Shown here one piece after another: positions 53,236 through 61,537 of a stretch of 64,000 nucleotides of DNA. This DNA comes from JANMAT01 sp031359995 (GTDB lineage: Bacteria; Actinomycetota; Acidimicrobiia; Acidimicrobiales; Ilumatobacteraceae). A model generated the notes under the pieces. It was not told the DNA's origin. It saw only the letters and a list, made by a program, of their open reading frames with translations, and searched no databases. The stretch is from contig JANMAT010000109.1 in assembly GCA_031359995.1 (NCBI GenBank), positions 62,001 through 126,000 of the forward strand. The letters are read 5' to 3'. The position numbers and the translations under genes are program-made. How positions within the stretch are numbered: position 1 is the first letter of the stretch; every line of letters begins with the position of its first letter.

Positions 53236-54168
53236 TCAGGCCTTGGAACGGCGGGCCGGGGTCTGCACGATGGCGACGCCGACGATGGTGATGGCCCCAC
53301 CCACGAGCGTGAGCGACGACAGGCGCTCGTGCAGCAGCACGGCCCCGAACGCCACGCCCAGCACGGTCGACAGGTAGGCCACCGCGCTGCCCTGCAGGCC
53401 CGTGGCCCGCCGCAGCAGCTCGGAGAAGAACACGAACGACATGGCCAGACCGAACAGCGACAGGTACACGAACGACAGCGTGAACGTCCACGGGAACCGC
53501 ATGTGCGAGCGATCGTCGGGGATGGCCATCAGCGCCAGCACCACCGACGAGATGAGCAGCTGCACGGCGACCGCCATCGTTCGGTCCAGCCGGGGCATCG
53601 GGTGGCGCTTGTAGAGGATGCTGCCCAGCGCGGCGGCCAGTGCGCCGAGCAGACCGAACACGATGCCGATGGCCTTCACGTGGCCCTCGATGGCCCGCAG
53701 GGCCACCACCACGGTGCCGAGCAGGCCGACGCCGATGCCGACGATGGCGCGCCGGCTGGCCCGCTCGTTCAGCAACATCGGTGCGAGCACGGCCACGAAG
53801 ATCGGCATGGTGTTCGTGAGGATCGAGTTCACACCGGCCGGCGCGTTGCGCGCCGCCAGGAACAGGAACGCGGTGGAGAGCCCCGTCATCATGATGGCGA
53901 TGGACACGATGCCCTGCCACTCGGCCCGCGTGCGGGGCCAGTCGGCACCCTTGCGGCGGGCGAGCGCCAGCAGCACCAGCCCACCGAGCACGGCGCGCGT
54001 GGACGCCACGGTCAGCGGCGGCACGGTGCGCCCGGCCACCCGCATGGCCACCGAGTTCATCCCCCAGAAGGAGGCAACGGTGCCGAACAGCACCGCGGTG
54101 GGCACCAGGGCCAACCCGCGCCGGTGCTCGGTGCCCTGCTGGACCGCATCGGCGGCGACGACCCCCAC
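53236..54168 (-). CDS. EamA/DMT-family transporter
   Basis: A 310-residue protein with about ten hydrophobic helices arranged as two EamA repeats (SFWGMNSVAMRVAGRTVPPL in the first, LLRRATGLQGSAVAYLSTVL in the second). Such carriers export amino acids, nucleobases or other metabolites. The GTG start at 54168 follows TAGGGT (complement of 54175-54180) by 6 bases. That box overlaps the 3' end of the upstream gene, so the gene has its own promoter. Confidence 0.88.
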   Translation of the reverse strand: MGVVAADAVQQGTEHRRGLALVPTAVLFGTVASFWGMNSVAMRVAGRTVPPLTVASTRAVLGGLVLLALARRKGADWPRTRAEWQGIVSIAIMMTGLSTAFLFLAARNAPAGVNSILTNTMPIFVAVLAPMLLNERASRRAIVGIGVGLLGTVVVALRAIEGHVKAIGIVFGLLGALAAALGSILYKRHPMPRLDRTMAVAVQLLISSVVLALMAIPDDRSHMRFPWTFTLSFVYLSLFGLAMSFVFFSELLRRATGLQGSAVAYLSTVLGVAFGAVLLHERLSSLTLVGGAITIVGVAIVQTPARRSKA

Positions 54169-54177
54169 CCTGACACC

Positions 54178-54810
54178 CTACCGTTCGAGCCCGGCCAGCA
54201 AGGCGGCCACCGCCAGCGCGGGCGAGCTGAGCACCACGCGGTCGGTGCGCACGAGTGCGGCGGCGCCGGCCATGGAAGCCTGGGCCAGTACGACCACGGT
54301 CTGCCCGGCCGGGAGCGCGTCGATGGCGGCGGCCAGCGCGGCGTGGTAGCCGGGTCCGTCGCCGGCTTCGAACGCGGCCCACGCGTCGAAGCACCGCAGC
54401 ACGTGCGCGCCCGGGTCGGTGCCCGCGGCGGCTGCCTCCTCGGCCAGCAGGTCGAGGGCGGGCTCCACCGCGCTCTCGATGGCGGCCACCACGGTCACCG
54501 GCCCGCCGACGCGCACCGCGGCGGCGAACATCGGGCGATCGACGCGCATGGCGCCCAATCGCTCAGCCCCGGCGCCGATGGTGGAGCACGTGCACAGCGT
54601 CGCCACCGCGCCCCGGTCGGCCAGCACGTCCAGGTGCCGCTGCACGCCGGCGGTCACGCCCGCGTCGTCGGCGCCGCGCAGCCGGGCTTCGGCGAGCAGC
54701 GCCTCGTCCACGACGTGCACCGCGGTCGCCCACCCGGCCAGCAGCGCGTCGAACGTGGGCACGTGCACCGGCGACGTGTGCAGGAGCCCGATCACCGTCC
54801 GGTCGTCCAT
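54178..54810 (-). CDS. Asp/Glu racemase-like protein
   Basis: A 210-residue protein similar to Asp/Glu/hydantoin racemases: IGLLHTSPVHVPTFDALL at the start and a catalytic-Cys region ATLCTCSTIGAGAE near residue 85. The second Cys is less clear (LRCFDAW). The activity may be racemase, isomerase or an unknown variant. The ATG at 54810 is preferred over a GTG six codons upstream, since GAGGAT (complement of 54817-54822) lies 6 bases before it. Confidence 0.7.
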   Translation of the reverse strand: MDDRTVIGLLHTSPVHVPTFDALLAGWATAVHVVDEALLAEARLRGADDAGVTAGVQRHLDVLADRGAVATLCTCSTIGAGAERLGAMRVDRPMFAAAVRVGGPVTVVAAIESAVEPALDLLAEEAAAAGTDPGAHVLRCFDAWAAFEAGDGPGYHAALAAAIDALPAGQTVVVLAQASMAGAAALVRTDRVVLSSPALAVAALLAGLER

Positions 54811-54856
54811 CGCCCCATCCTCGCTCACGGCGAGCCCGGATCGACCGCCGATTCCC

Positions 54857-54862
54857 TACGAT
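54857..54862 (+). promoter_or_regulatory. -10 box deciding the start of the metallo-beta-lactamase-fold gene
   Basis: TACGAT overlaps the ATG at 54861, which would then lie in the promoter, and ends 7 bases before the GTG at 54870. The GTG is therefore the likely start. Confidence 0.55.
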
Positions 54863-54869
54863 GCAGGGC

Positions 54870-55586
54870 GTGAACGACGATCGCCTGTACTTCCGCCAGC
54901 TCCTGTCCGGACGGGACTTCGCCGCGAACGATCAGCTGGCCCAGCAGATGCTGAACTACGCCTACCTGATCGGCGACAAGGTGACCCGCGAGTGCGTGAT
55001 CGTCGACCCGGCCTATTCGGTCGCCGAGCTGCTCTACACGGCGTGGCAGGACGGCATGAAGGTCGTGGGTGCACTGGCCACCCACTACCACCCCGACCAC
55101 ATCGGCGGGCCCATGGGGCACAGCACCATCGAAGGCGTGAAGGAGCTGCTCGAGCTGCAGGGCATGAAGATCCACGTGAACGAGGCCGAAGCCCGGGGCG
55201 TGATGTCGCTGTCGGGCGCGTCGGCCAGCGACCTGTCGCTCCACGAGGGCGGCGACGTGCTCGTGGTCGGCGAGGTCGAGATCCAACTCGTGCACACGCC
55301 GGGCCACACCCCGGGCAGCCAGTGCTTCCTGGTCGACGGGCTCCTCGTGGCCGGCGACACCCTGTTCCTGGAGGGCTGCGGCCGTACCGACCTGCCCGGC
55401 AGCGACCCCGGCCAGATGTACGACAGCCTCGCCGTGCTGGCCAGCCTGCCCGACGACACCATCGTGTTCCCCGGGCACCGCTACCACCCGCTGTGCGGGC
55501 GCGGCACCCTTGCCGCCATCAAGGACGTGAACTACGTGTTCAAGCCGAAGTCGAAGGAAGCCTGGCTGACGATGTTCGGCCAGTAG
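54870..55586 (+). CDS. Metallo-beta-lactamase-fold hydrolase (glyoxalase II-like)
   Basis: A 238-residue protein with the zinc/iron motif THYHPDHIGG (residues 71-80) and later HTPGHTPGS, AGDTLF and FPGHRY ligands. The pattern resembles glyoxalase II and persulfide dioxygenase proteins. The substrate is unknown. The GTG at 54870 is chosen on the basis of TACGAT directly upstream. It diverges from the racemase-like gene and converges on the LLM enzyme. Confidence 0.87.
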   Translation: MNDDRLYFRQLLSGRDFAANDQLAQQMLNYAYLIGDKVTRECVIVDPAYSVAELLYTAWQDGMKVVGALATHYHPDHIGGPMGHSTIEGVKELLELQGMKIHVNEAEARGVMSLSGASASDLSLHEGGDVLVVGEVEIQLVHTPGHTPGSQCFLVDGLLVAGDTLFLEGCGRTDLPGSDPGQMYDSLAVLASLPDDTIVFPGHRYHPLCGRGTLAAIKDVNYVFKPKSKEAWLTMFGQ

Positions 55587-55594
55587 GTCGAGCC

Positions 55595-55610
55595 GGGAGC
55601 CGTCGCTCCC
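55595..55610. terminator. Short hairpin between convergent genes
   Basis: GGGAGC (55595-55600) and GCTCCC (55605-55610) form a 6-bp stem with a 4-base loop between the metallo-hydrolase and LLM genes. Confidence 0.4.
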
Positions 55611-55614
55611 TTGA

Positions 55615-56667
55615 TCAGGCGTCGTCGACGAGACCGCGGAGGGTCTCGATGGTCTTGGCCGCGTCGGGACCCACCGGGTTCACGGCGAGCACGGTGACGC
55701 CGGCCTCCTTGAACGCACCGATGCGCTCCTTGATGTAGCTCTTCGGGCCGACGAGGTTCGACAGTCGCAGCATCTCTCCGGGCACGGCCTTGGCCGCTTC
55801 TTCCTTCTTGCCGTCCAGGTACAGGTCCTGGATGTCGATCGCTTCCTTCTCCCACCCGTAGGCACGCGTGATGGAGTTGTAGAAGTTCTTGTCGCGGGCG
55901 CCCATGCCACCGATGTACAGTGCCGAGCCCGGGCGGGCGACGTCGAGGATGCGGTCGGCCCCTTCGCCCACCAGGTCCTCACCGATGGCCACCATGCCAC
56001 CGGCGGCGACCTCCAGGCGGGGCAGATCGGGCGATCGCCGAGCGAGACCGGCCTTCAGGTTGTCGCCCCACACCTGCTGGTAGCGGTCGGGCACGAACAT
56101 GATGGGCAGCCACCCATCGGCGTAGGCCGCGGTGGCCTCGACGCTCCTGCCCATGAGGCTCGCCCACCAGATCGGGATGTCGGCGCGCACGGGGTGGTTG
56201 ATGAGCTTCAGCGGCTTGCCGAGGCCCGTACCCTGGCCGGCCGGCAGAGGCACCTTCACCGTCTCGCCGTCGTACTTGAGCACCTCACGCTTCCACACCG
56301 AGCGGCAGACGTCGATGTACTCCTTGATGCGGGTCATCGGCTTCTCGTAGGGCATCCCGTGGAAGCCCTCGATCACCTGAGGGCCGCTGGCGCCCAGACC
56401 GCAGATGATGCGCCCGTCGGACACGTAGTCGAGGCCGGCGAACGTCATCGCCATCAGGGCCGCCGTGCGGGAGTACACGTTCACGATGCCCGAGCCGATC
56501 TGGATCCGCTCGGTCTTGGCCGCCAGGTAGCCCATCTGGCTGATGGCGTCGAAGCTGTAGGCCTCGGCCACCCACACGATGTCGAGCCCGGCCTTCTCGA
56601 GCTCGGCCACCTTGGCGACCGACTCCTTGAACCCTCCGGCGTAGCTGAGCTGCATGGAGAGGCGCAT
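55615..56667 (-). CDS. LLM-class F420-dependent oxidoreductase
   Basis: A 350-residue luciferase-like monooxygenase-fold enzyme of the F420-dependent type (KVAELEKAGLDIVWVAEAYS near the start, GLDYVSDGRIICGLGASGPQ, and WWASLMGRSVEATAAYADGW). Similar proteins are abundant in actinobacteria and reduce or oxidise varied substrates with F420. GGGGGA about 6 bases upstream of the ATG is a ribosome site. It is complete, unlike the LLM fragment at 5119-5478, which belongs to a different subgroup. Confidence 0.9.
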   Translation of the reverse strand: MRLSMQLSYAGGFKESVAKVAELEKAGLDIVWVAEAYSFDAISQMGYLAAKTERIQIGSGIVNVYSRTAALMAMTFAGLDYVSDGRIICGLGASGPQVIEGFHGMPYEKPMTRIKEYIDVCRSVWKREVLKYDGETVKVPLPAGQGTGLGKPLKLINHPVRADIPIWWASLMGRSVEATAAYADGWLPIMFVPDRYQQVWGDNLKAGLARRSPDLPRLEVAAGGMVAIGEDLVGEGADRILDVARPGSALYIGGMGARDKNFYNSITRAYGWEKEAIDIQDLYLDGKKEEAAKAVPGEMLRLSNLVGPKSYIKERIGAFKEAGVTVLAVNPVGPDAAKTIETLRGLVDDA

Positions 56668-56778
56668 CGGATTCCCCCTTGTCCCGGCCGGGCCACCGGC
56701 CCGCGCCCTGTTCGATTTCCGTCAAGGAACGTCCAGCGCACGACGGCGCGTCCCCTGCTCAACGTACGGTGCGCTCCC

Positions 56779-57885
56779 GTGGTGTTACGAATCGCGCTCG
56801 TGGCCAGCCCGGCCCATGATCAGATCTGCCGGCTGTTCGACCCGGACCGGGTCGATGTCGTCGTGCACGCCGATCTGCCCACGTTGCGACGGCGGGTGCC
56901 GGCCATGCTCGCGGCCGGCGAACCGCTCGACGTGGTCTGCGTGCATTCGAGCGACATCCCGTCGCTGGCGCGCCACCTGCTGCCCCTCGACGGCGTCGAT
57001 GTGCACGGGGTGCTCGCCATGGCCCTGCAGCTGTGCACGTGGAGCGGGCAGCTCCTGGCGGCGCCGCGCACGTTCGACACCCGGATGCTGTGGACCCGCG
57101 CCGACATGGTGGCCGACGTGCCGACCTCGTGGGCCGGGCTCGACGAGGGCGGTTCCTCGCTCGGGTTCGCCGGCCGCAACCCCGACGTGGCCCAGCTGTT
57201 CACCGAGGTCCTGGCCGAGCACCAGACCGGCGTGCTCGACCGCGGCCGTCCGGCGCTGGCCACCCCCGAGAGCGTCGCCGCCGTGGCCCGCATGGTTCGC
57301 CTGGCCCGCCACCGCGGCCCGCTCGATCTGCCGGTGTGGATCGACGACGACGTCGAGAACGCGTTCGCGGCCGGCCGCGTTGCCATGGGCGTCATGTGGG
57401 CCAGTGCGTGGCACCGCCTGAGCCGCTCGGTGTTCGCCGACCGCATGAAGGTGCATGCCCCGCTCGGGCCGGCGTGCGCGGCGCGCAGCCTGGCGTGGGC
57501 GGTGCCGCGTGCGTCGATGCACGTGAACGAGGCCAAGGACCTGGTGAACACGCTGGCGTCGCTGAGCGGCCAGCTCTACGACAATGCCGCTGGCCTGCTG
57601 CCGGCCAACCTCGACGCGCTGATCGCGGTCGAAGGTGTGAGCGAGCCCGACCTGAAGCGCCGCGAACTGCTGGAGGACGCGTCGCGACACCGCCGTCTCG
57701 GCGGCTTCCGCCATCAGCTCGCCGGCGCCGTCGAGCAGGCGGTCTGGCCGCCGCTGCACGCCGCCCTCAGCGGCGACCTGCACCCGGGCGACGCCGTCCA
57801 CGCCATGCAGCAGGCCTGCGAGCCCCTGCTCGGCAAGGCCCGCCCCAAGGCGGCACCCCGCTCCATCGCCGACCTGGTGGCGTAG
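56779..57885 (+). CDS. Solute-binding-protein-like fold without signal peptide
   Basis: A 368-residue protein whose layout resembles family 1 ABC solute-binding proteins: LDVVCVHSSDIPSLARHLLP, then FDTRMLWTRADMV, then PTSWAGLDEGGSSLGFAGRN. It starts at the first strand (LRIALVAS) with no signal peptide, so it should be cytosolic. It might sense a ligand or be a diverged enzyme. No transporter genes are adjacent. TACGGT (56765-56770) lies 8 bases before the GTG at 56779. A second GTG directly follows and could serve instead. Confidence 0.66.
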   Translation: MVLRIALVASPAHDQICRLFDPDRVDVVVHADLPTLRRRVPAMLAAGEPLDVVCVHSSDIPSLARHLLPLDGVDVHGVLAMALQLCTWSGQLLAAPRTFDTRMLWTRADMVADVPTSWAGLDEGGSSLGFAGRNPDVAQLFTEVLAEHQTGVLDRGRPALATPESVAAVARMVRLARHRGPLDLPVWIDDDVENAFAAGRVAMGVMWASAWHRLSRSVFADRMKVHAPLGPACAARSLAWAVPRASMHVNEAKDLVNTLASLSGQLYDNAAGLLPANLDALIAVEGVSEPDLKRRELLEDASRHRRLGGFRHQLAGAVEQAVWPPLHAALSGDLHPGDAVHAMQQACEPLLGKARPKAAPRSIADLVA

Positions 57886-57955
57886 GCCGGGAGCCGTTCC
57901 GGAAGACCTGCGAACCTGTGTCGCCACGGTGGACGGGTGATGCGTTGGACCGGGC

Positions 57956-58456
57956 ATGGAGATCGCCGTGACGGGCCCACGGACTGCACTGGACGAGCAC
58001 TACCGGCGGCACGTCTCGCGACTGAGCCGGCTGGCGACCACGCTGGTGGGTCCGGGTGACGCCGAGGACCTCGTGCACGAGACGTTCGCCCGGTGCGCGG
58101 CGCACCTCGACCGGCTGGACGATGACGAGGCCGGCGGGTACCTCACGACCGCGCTGGTGAACCGGGCCCGCTCACGGTTCCGCCGCCAGGCCGTCGCCCG
58201 CCGGTTCCGGGCCGAACGAGGCACGGTGTTCACGTCGCCCGAGGACGCGGCCGTCGCCGCCGACGACCATGCGCGGGTCCTGCGGACCATCGACCGGCTC
58301 CCGGCCCGCCAACGATTGTGCGTGACGTTGCGCTTCTACGAGGAGCTCGACGAGGACGCCATCGCCGAGGTGGCGGGCATCTCCCGACGGTCCGTCCGGA
58401 CCCACCTGGAACGCGCCCGCCAGACCCTGGCCCGAGAGCTCGGAGAGCAACGATGA
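57956..58456 (+). CDS. ECF-type RNA polymerase sigma factor
   Basis: A 166-residue sigma-70 family factor. Region 2 spans about residues 11-75 (DAEDLVHETFARC is the 2.2/2.3 part), and region 4 about 105-160, with PARQRLCVTLRFYEELDEDA and SRRSVRTHLERARQTLA. It is short, like the SigE/RpoE type. Its stop overlaps the start of the next gene (ATGA), which encodes a single-pass membrane protein that is probably its anti-sigma partner. A promoter recognised by itself may lie in 57890-57955, but I could not define one. Confidence 0.88.
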   Translation: MEIAVTGPRTALDEHYRRHVSRLSRLATTLVGPGDAEDLVHETFARCAAHLDRLDDDEAGGYLTTALVNRARSRFRRQAVARRFRAERGTVFTSPEDAAVAADDHARVLRTIDRLPARQRLCVTLRFYEELDEDAIAEVAGISRRSVRTHLERARQTLARELGEQR

Positions 58457-59301
58457 CCACCGACGACCGCATCCGCGCCGCCCTGCAGGCACGCGCTCAC
58501 CACGCGCCCCACCCCGACCACGCCGGCGCCGTGATCTGGCACCGGCGCCGCACCCGCCAGCGCCGCCTGGTCGCCACCGGCGTGGTGGCCGGCGTGACCA
58601 CCGTGGCCCTGCTCGGTCTCGCCGTGCTCCGTTCCGACGGCGATGCCCGGCGGATCGGCGACGCACCGTCCACCACCGCAGGCACCGCGGCGCCGACCAG
58701 CGCCACGACGGTGGCCGGCTCGCCGCTCGCGCCGACCACGGCGGTGGCCGCGACCACCACGACCGCTGCGTCGGCGCCCAGCACGACGACGATGGACCCC
58801 GCGCCCACCACCCCGGTGACCGACGACGTGGACCCGGTCGGTACGTGCGGGCTACCCGACACGCGGGCACCGGCCCCGCCGGCGGGCATCCCGGACCATG
58901 CGACGCTGACCGGCATCCGCAACGCGGTCGTGGGGAGGTGGATCGGCACGCCACGTGTGCCCGACGGTTGGATCCCGATCGGACCGGTTTGGATCGACTT
59001 CCACAGCGACGGCACGTACGCCGCTGGCTGCATCGACGACATCGGTGCAGGCGAGACCGTCTGCTACTACGGCTACAACTGCTCCTGCGCCACCAACCGC
59101 TACGCGCTGGTCACAGCCAACGACGAAGGGTCGGCCGAGGGCGACATCGACATCTCGTGGCTGGTGCGCGGCCTCGCGCCGTACACCACGCGCGGGCAGC
59201 TCCACCGGGTGACCGTGACGGACACCACGCTCCACTTCGAGCTCTTCCGCACCTGGGCCGGCACCTACGGACCGGTCGTGTACGACCTGGAACGGGCCTG
59301 A
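58453..59301 (+). CDS. Single-pass membrane protein, probable anti-sigma partner with Cys-rich outer domain
   Basis: A 282-residue protein. A cytosolic N-terminal region of about 38 residues precedes one hydrophobic helix (VATGVVAGVTTVALLGLAVL). A Thr/Ala/Pro-rich linker follows to about residue 125, and then an outer domain containing Cys residues in TCGLPDT, AAGCIDD and CYYGYNCSC. The position after the sigma gene with overlapping codons suggests an anti-sigma factor. The usual HxxxCxxC zinc motif is absent, so the type is unusual. The outer domain resembles no family I recognise. Confidence 0.6.
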   Translation: MTTDDRIRAALQARAHHAPHPDHAGAVIWHRRRTRQRRLVATGVVAGVTTVALLGLAVLRSDGDARRIGDAPSTTAGTAAPTSATTVAGSPLAPTTAVAATTTTAASAPSTTTMDPAPTTPVTDDVDPVGTCGLPDTRAPAPPAGIPDHATLTGIRNAVVGRWIGTPRVPDGWIPIGPVWIDFHSDGTYAAGCIDDIGAGETVCYYGYNCSCATNRYALVTANDEGSAEGDIDISWLVRGLAPYTTRGQLHRVTVTDTTLHFELFRTWAGTYGPVVYDLERA

Positions 59302-59314
59302 CCGCCGGCAGTCG

Positions 59315-60091
59315 TCAGCGGTTCTGCCAGACGGGGCGGCGCTTCTCGAGGAACGAGGCGATGCCCTCCTGGCCGTCGGCGGTGGTAGCCCCGGCCGACA
59401 TGAGCTCGAGCGCGTAGGCGTAGGCCTTGGGCTGGTCCATGTCGACCTGGGCGTAGTAGCCCTGCTTGCCCAGGCCCTTGGCGAAGGCCGAACCGCGCGT
59501 GGCCCGGGTGATGAGCGCGAGCGTGGCGGCGTCGAGCTCGTCGGCCGGCACCACCCGGTTGACCAGACCCCACTCGGCCGCGGTGCGGGCGTCGATCGGG
59601 TCGCCGGTCATGGCCATCTCGAGCGCACGCTTGCGGCCGACGTTGCGGGCCACCGCCACCATGGGCGTGTGGCAGAACAGACCGCCCTTGCCGCCGGGCA
59701 CGGCGAAGGTGGCCTCTTCGCTGGCCACGGCCAGGTCGCAGGTGGCCACCAGTTGGCAGCCGGCCGCCGTGGCCAGCGCGTGCACCTTGGCCACCACCGG
59801 CTGGGGGATCTGCTGGATGGTGTTCATCATCTCGGTGCAGATGGCGAACAGCCGGCGGATCTCACCGAGCGAACGCCCGGCCATGTCGCCGAAGTTGTGA
59901 CCGGCGGAGAACACCGGGCCGTTGGCCGCCAGGATCACGCCGCGGGCGTCGCTGTCGCCGACCTCGCCGAAGGCGGCGGTCAGCTCGAGCATCACGTCGG
60001 CGGCGAGGACGTTGCGCTTCTCGGGACGGTTGAGCGTGACGGTGGCGATGCCCTCGTCCTGCTGCAGGAGCACGTGCTGGTAGGCGGCCAT
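59315..60091 (-). CDS. Enoyl-CoA hydratase family protein (copy 2)
   Basis: A 258-residue crotonase-fold protein. Oxyanion segments are FSAGHNFGDM and TAAGCQLVATCDLA. The loop that usually carries the catalytic Glu reads VPGGKGGLF, so the hydratase Glu is missing. This pattern is like ECHDC3-type proteins with other or no hydratase activity. GAGACT (complement of 60099-60104) lies 7 bases before the ATG, the same box as before the alpha/beta hydrolase. It diverges from the ArsR gene. Confidence 0.85.
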   Translation of the reverse strand: MAAYQHVLLQQDEGIATVTLNRPEKRNVLAADVMLELTAAFGEVGDSDARGVILAANGPVFSAGHNFGDMAGRSLGEIRRLFAICTEMMNTIQQIPQPVVAKVHALATAAGCQLVATCDLAVASEEATFAVPGGKGGLFCHTPMVAVARNVGRKRALEMAMTGDPIDARTAAEWGLVNRVVPADELDAATLALITRATRGSAFAKGLGKQGYYAQVDMDQPKAYAYALELMSAGATTADGQEGIASFLEKRRPVWQNR

Positions 60092-60145
60092 GACCGCCAG
60101 TCTCGCGCATCACGCCGCCGGGCTGACCACGACCGCGGGTTGGCA

Positions 60146-60163
60146 GGTGACCATTTGGTCACC
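60146..60163. promoter_or_regulatory. Probable ArsR operator
   Basis: GGTGACCA TT TGGTCACC is a perfect 8-bp inverted repeat with a 2-base centre, ending 4 bases before the ArsR start codon. It would block transcription of the arsR-SRPBCC pair when bound. Confidence 0.75.
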
Positions 60164-60167
60164 TTCA

Positions 60168-60536
60168 ATGGGCACCGTGGACGCCGTCTTCAAGGCCTTG
60201 GCGGACCCCGGTCGACGCGCTCTGCTCGACGCGCTGTTCGACCAGGACGGCCAGACCCTGGGTCAGCTGTGCACGGTGCTGCCCGACCTCACGCGCTTCG
60301 GCGTCATGAAGCACCTCGCCGTGCTCGAAGAGGCCCACCTCGTGACCAGCCGCAAGGTCGGTCGCGAGAAGCACCACCACCTGAACCCGGTGCCCATCCG
60401 CGAGCTCCACGACCGCTGGATCTCGAAGTACGCCGAACCCTGGGTGGCGGCCCTGGTCGACCTGCGCCGCAACGTCGAAGGCGACCGCACCCCGACCGAT
60501 CCACCCCACCCCCGGGCCACGACCCGTCACCAGTGA
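60168..60536 (+). CDS. ArsR-family transcriptional regulator
   Basis: A 122-residue winged-helix protein (VDAVFKALADPGRRALLDAL and FGVMKHLAVLEEAHLVTSRKVG recognition region). It has no obvious metal-binding Cys pair, as in the ArsR subgroup that pairs with SRPBCC proteins. A perfect palindrome just before the ATG is a likely autoregulatory operator. An upstream in-frame ATG exists, but the homology and the operator position favour 60168. It is followed after 10 bases by the SRPBCC gene. Confidence 0.88.
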   Translation: MGTVDAVFKALADPGRRALLDALFDQDGQTLGQLCTVLPDLTRFGVMKHLAVLEEAHLVTSRKVGREKHHHLNPVPIRELHDRWISKYAEPWVAALVDLRRNVEGDRTPTDPPHPRATTRHQ

Positions 60537-60546
60537 GGAGCTGACC

Positions 60547-61488
60547 ATGGCCATCACGCGCCACGTGTTCGAGACCTACATCCGCGCCACGCCCGAGAAG
60601 GTGTTTGAGGCGCTCACGGAGCCGGCGTTCACGAGGCAGTACTTCTTCGGCCTCGCCGTGAACAGCGGCTGGGAGGCCGGCGGCGCCTACCACTACGACA
60701 ACGACGGGCCCGCCATCGAAGGCACCGTCGAGGAGATCGACGCGCCGCGCCGGCTGGTGATGACGTTCCGCATCCTGTTCGACGCCGATGCCTCGGCCGA
60801 GCCGCCGTCGCGCGTCACGTGGGAGATCACGTCGGTGGGCGACGTGGTACGGGTGACGTGCATCCACGGTGACCTCGCCTTCTCGCCGGTCACGTGGAAG
60901 ACCACGGCCTCGGGGTGGAGCATCGTGCTCGCCGGCCTCAAGTCGGTCGTGGAGACCGGCAGCGGCCTGGGTGACGTGCCCGACGACGGCCTCTCGCCCT
61001 TCGCCGCCGACGACGGCGAGGACATCGACCTCTCGTGGCACCGCCGCCAGGGCATCGCCTGCAACAACGGCGTCTACGGGCTGCTCGATCTGCCCGGCCG
61101 CACCGACGACGAGACGGCCCGCATGGTCCACATGGCGCATGCCGCCGTGTACCACTGGGACATCGCCGGCACCGACACCCACCGCGCCCGGGCCGAGTAC
61201 CTGTGCAGCCACGTGTACGGCTACCTCAGCCGGGCCGAACCGGCCCTGCACCACGCGACGCGCTGCACCGCGCTGTGCGACCGCGCCGGGGTCGAGGACT
61301 TCGACCGCTTCTTCGCCCACGAGGCCACGGCCCGCGCGCTCGCCGCCGCCGGCCGGCTCGACGAGGCGGCGGCCGAGGTGACCGCGGCCCGGGCCACGCC
61401 GATCGCGGACCCCGAGGACCGGTCCATCTGCCACGGCGACCTGGTGGCCGGCCCGTGGTTCGGCCTCACGGTGGCGGCCGACGTCTGA
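60547..61488 (+). CDS. SRPBCC (AHSA1-like) protein with extra helical C-terminal domain
   Basis: A 313-residue protein. Residues 1-150 are an AHSA1-type SRPBCC domain (TYIRATPEKVFEALTEPAFT at the start). From about 160 a second, mostly helical domain follows (RQGIACNNGVYGLLDL, ARMVHMAHAAVYHWDIAG), TPR-like in appearance. The usual partner of ArsR regulators is only the first domain, so this is a fusion. GAGGAG just upstream of the ATG is a ribosome site. Expression is probably controlled by the ArsR operator. It may bind a hydrophobic ligand. Confidence 0.8.
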   Translation: MAITRHVFETYIRATPEKVFEALTEPAFTRQYFFGLAVNSGWEAGGAYHYDNDGPAIEGTVEEIDAPRRLVMTFRILFDADASAEPPSRVTWEITSVGDVVRVTCIHGDLAFSPVTWKTTASGWSIVLAGLKSVVETGSGLGDVPDDGLSPFAADDGEDIDLSWHRRQGIACNNGVYGLLDLPGRTDDETARMVHMAHAAVYHWDIAGTDTHRARAEYLCSHVYGYLSRAEPALHHATRCTALCDRAGVEDFDRFFAHEATARALAAAGRLDEAAAEVTAARATPIADPEDRSICHGDLVAGPWFGLTVAADV

Positions 61489-61537
61489 CGCGCTCCGGCC
61501 GTCGTGGGCCGCGGCGGCCCGACTAGCGTGACCGCCC

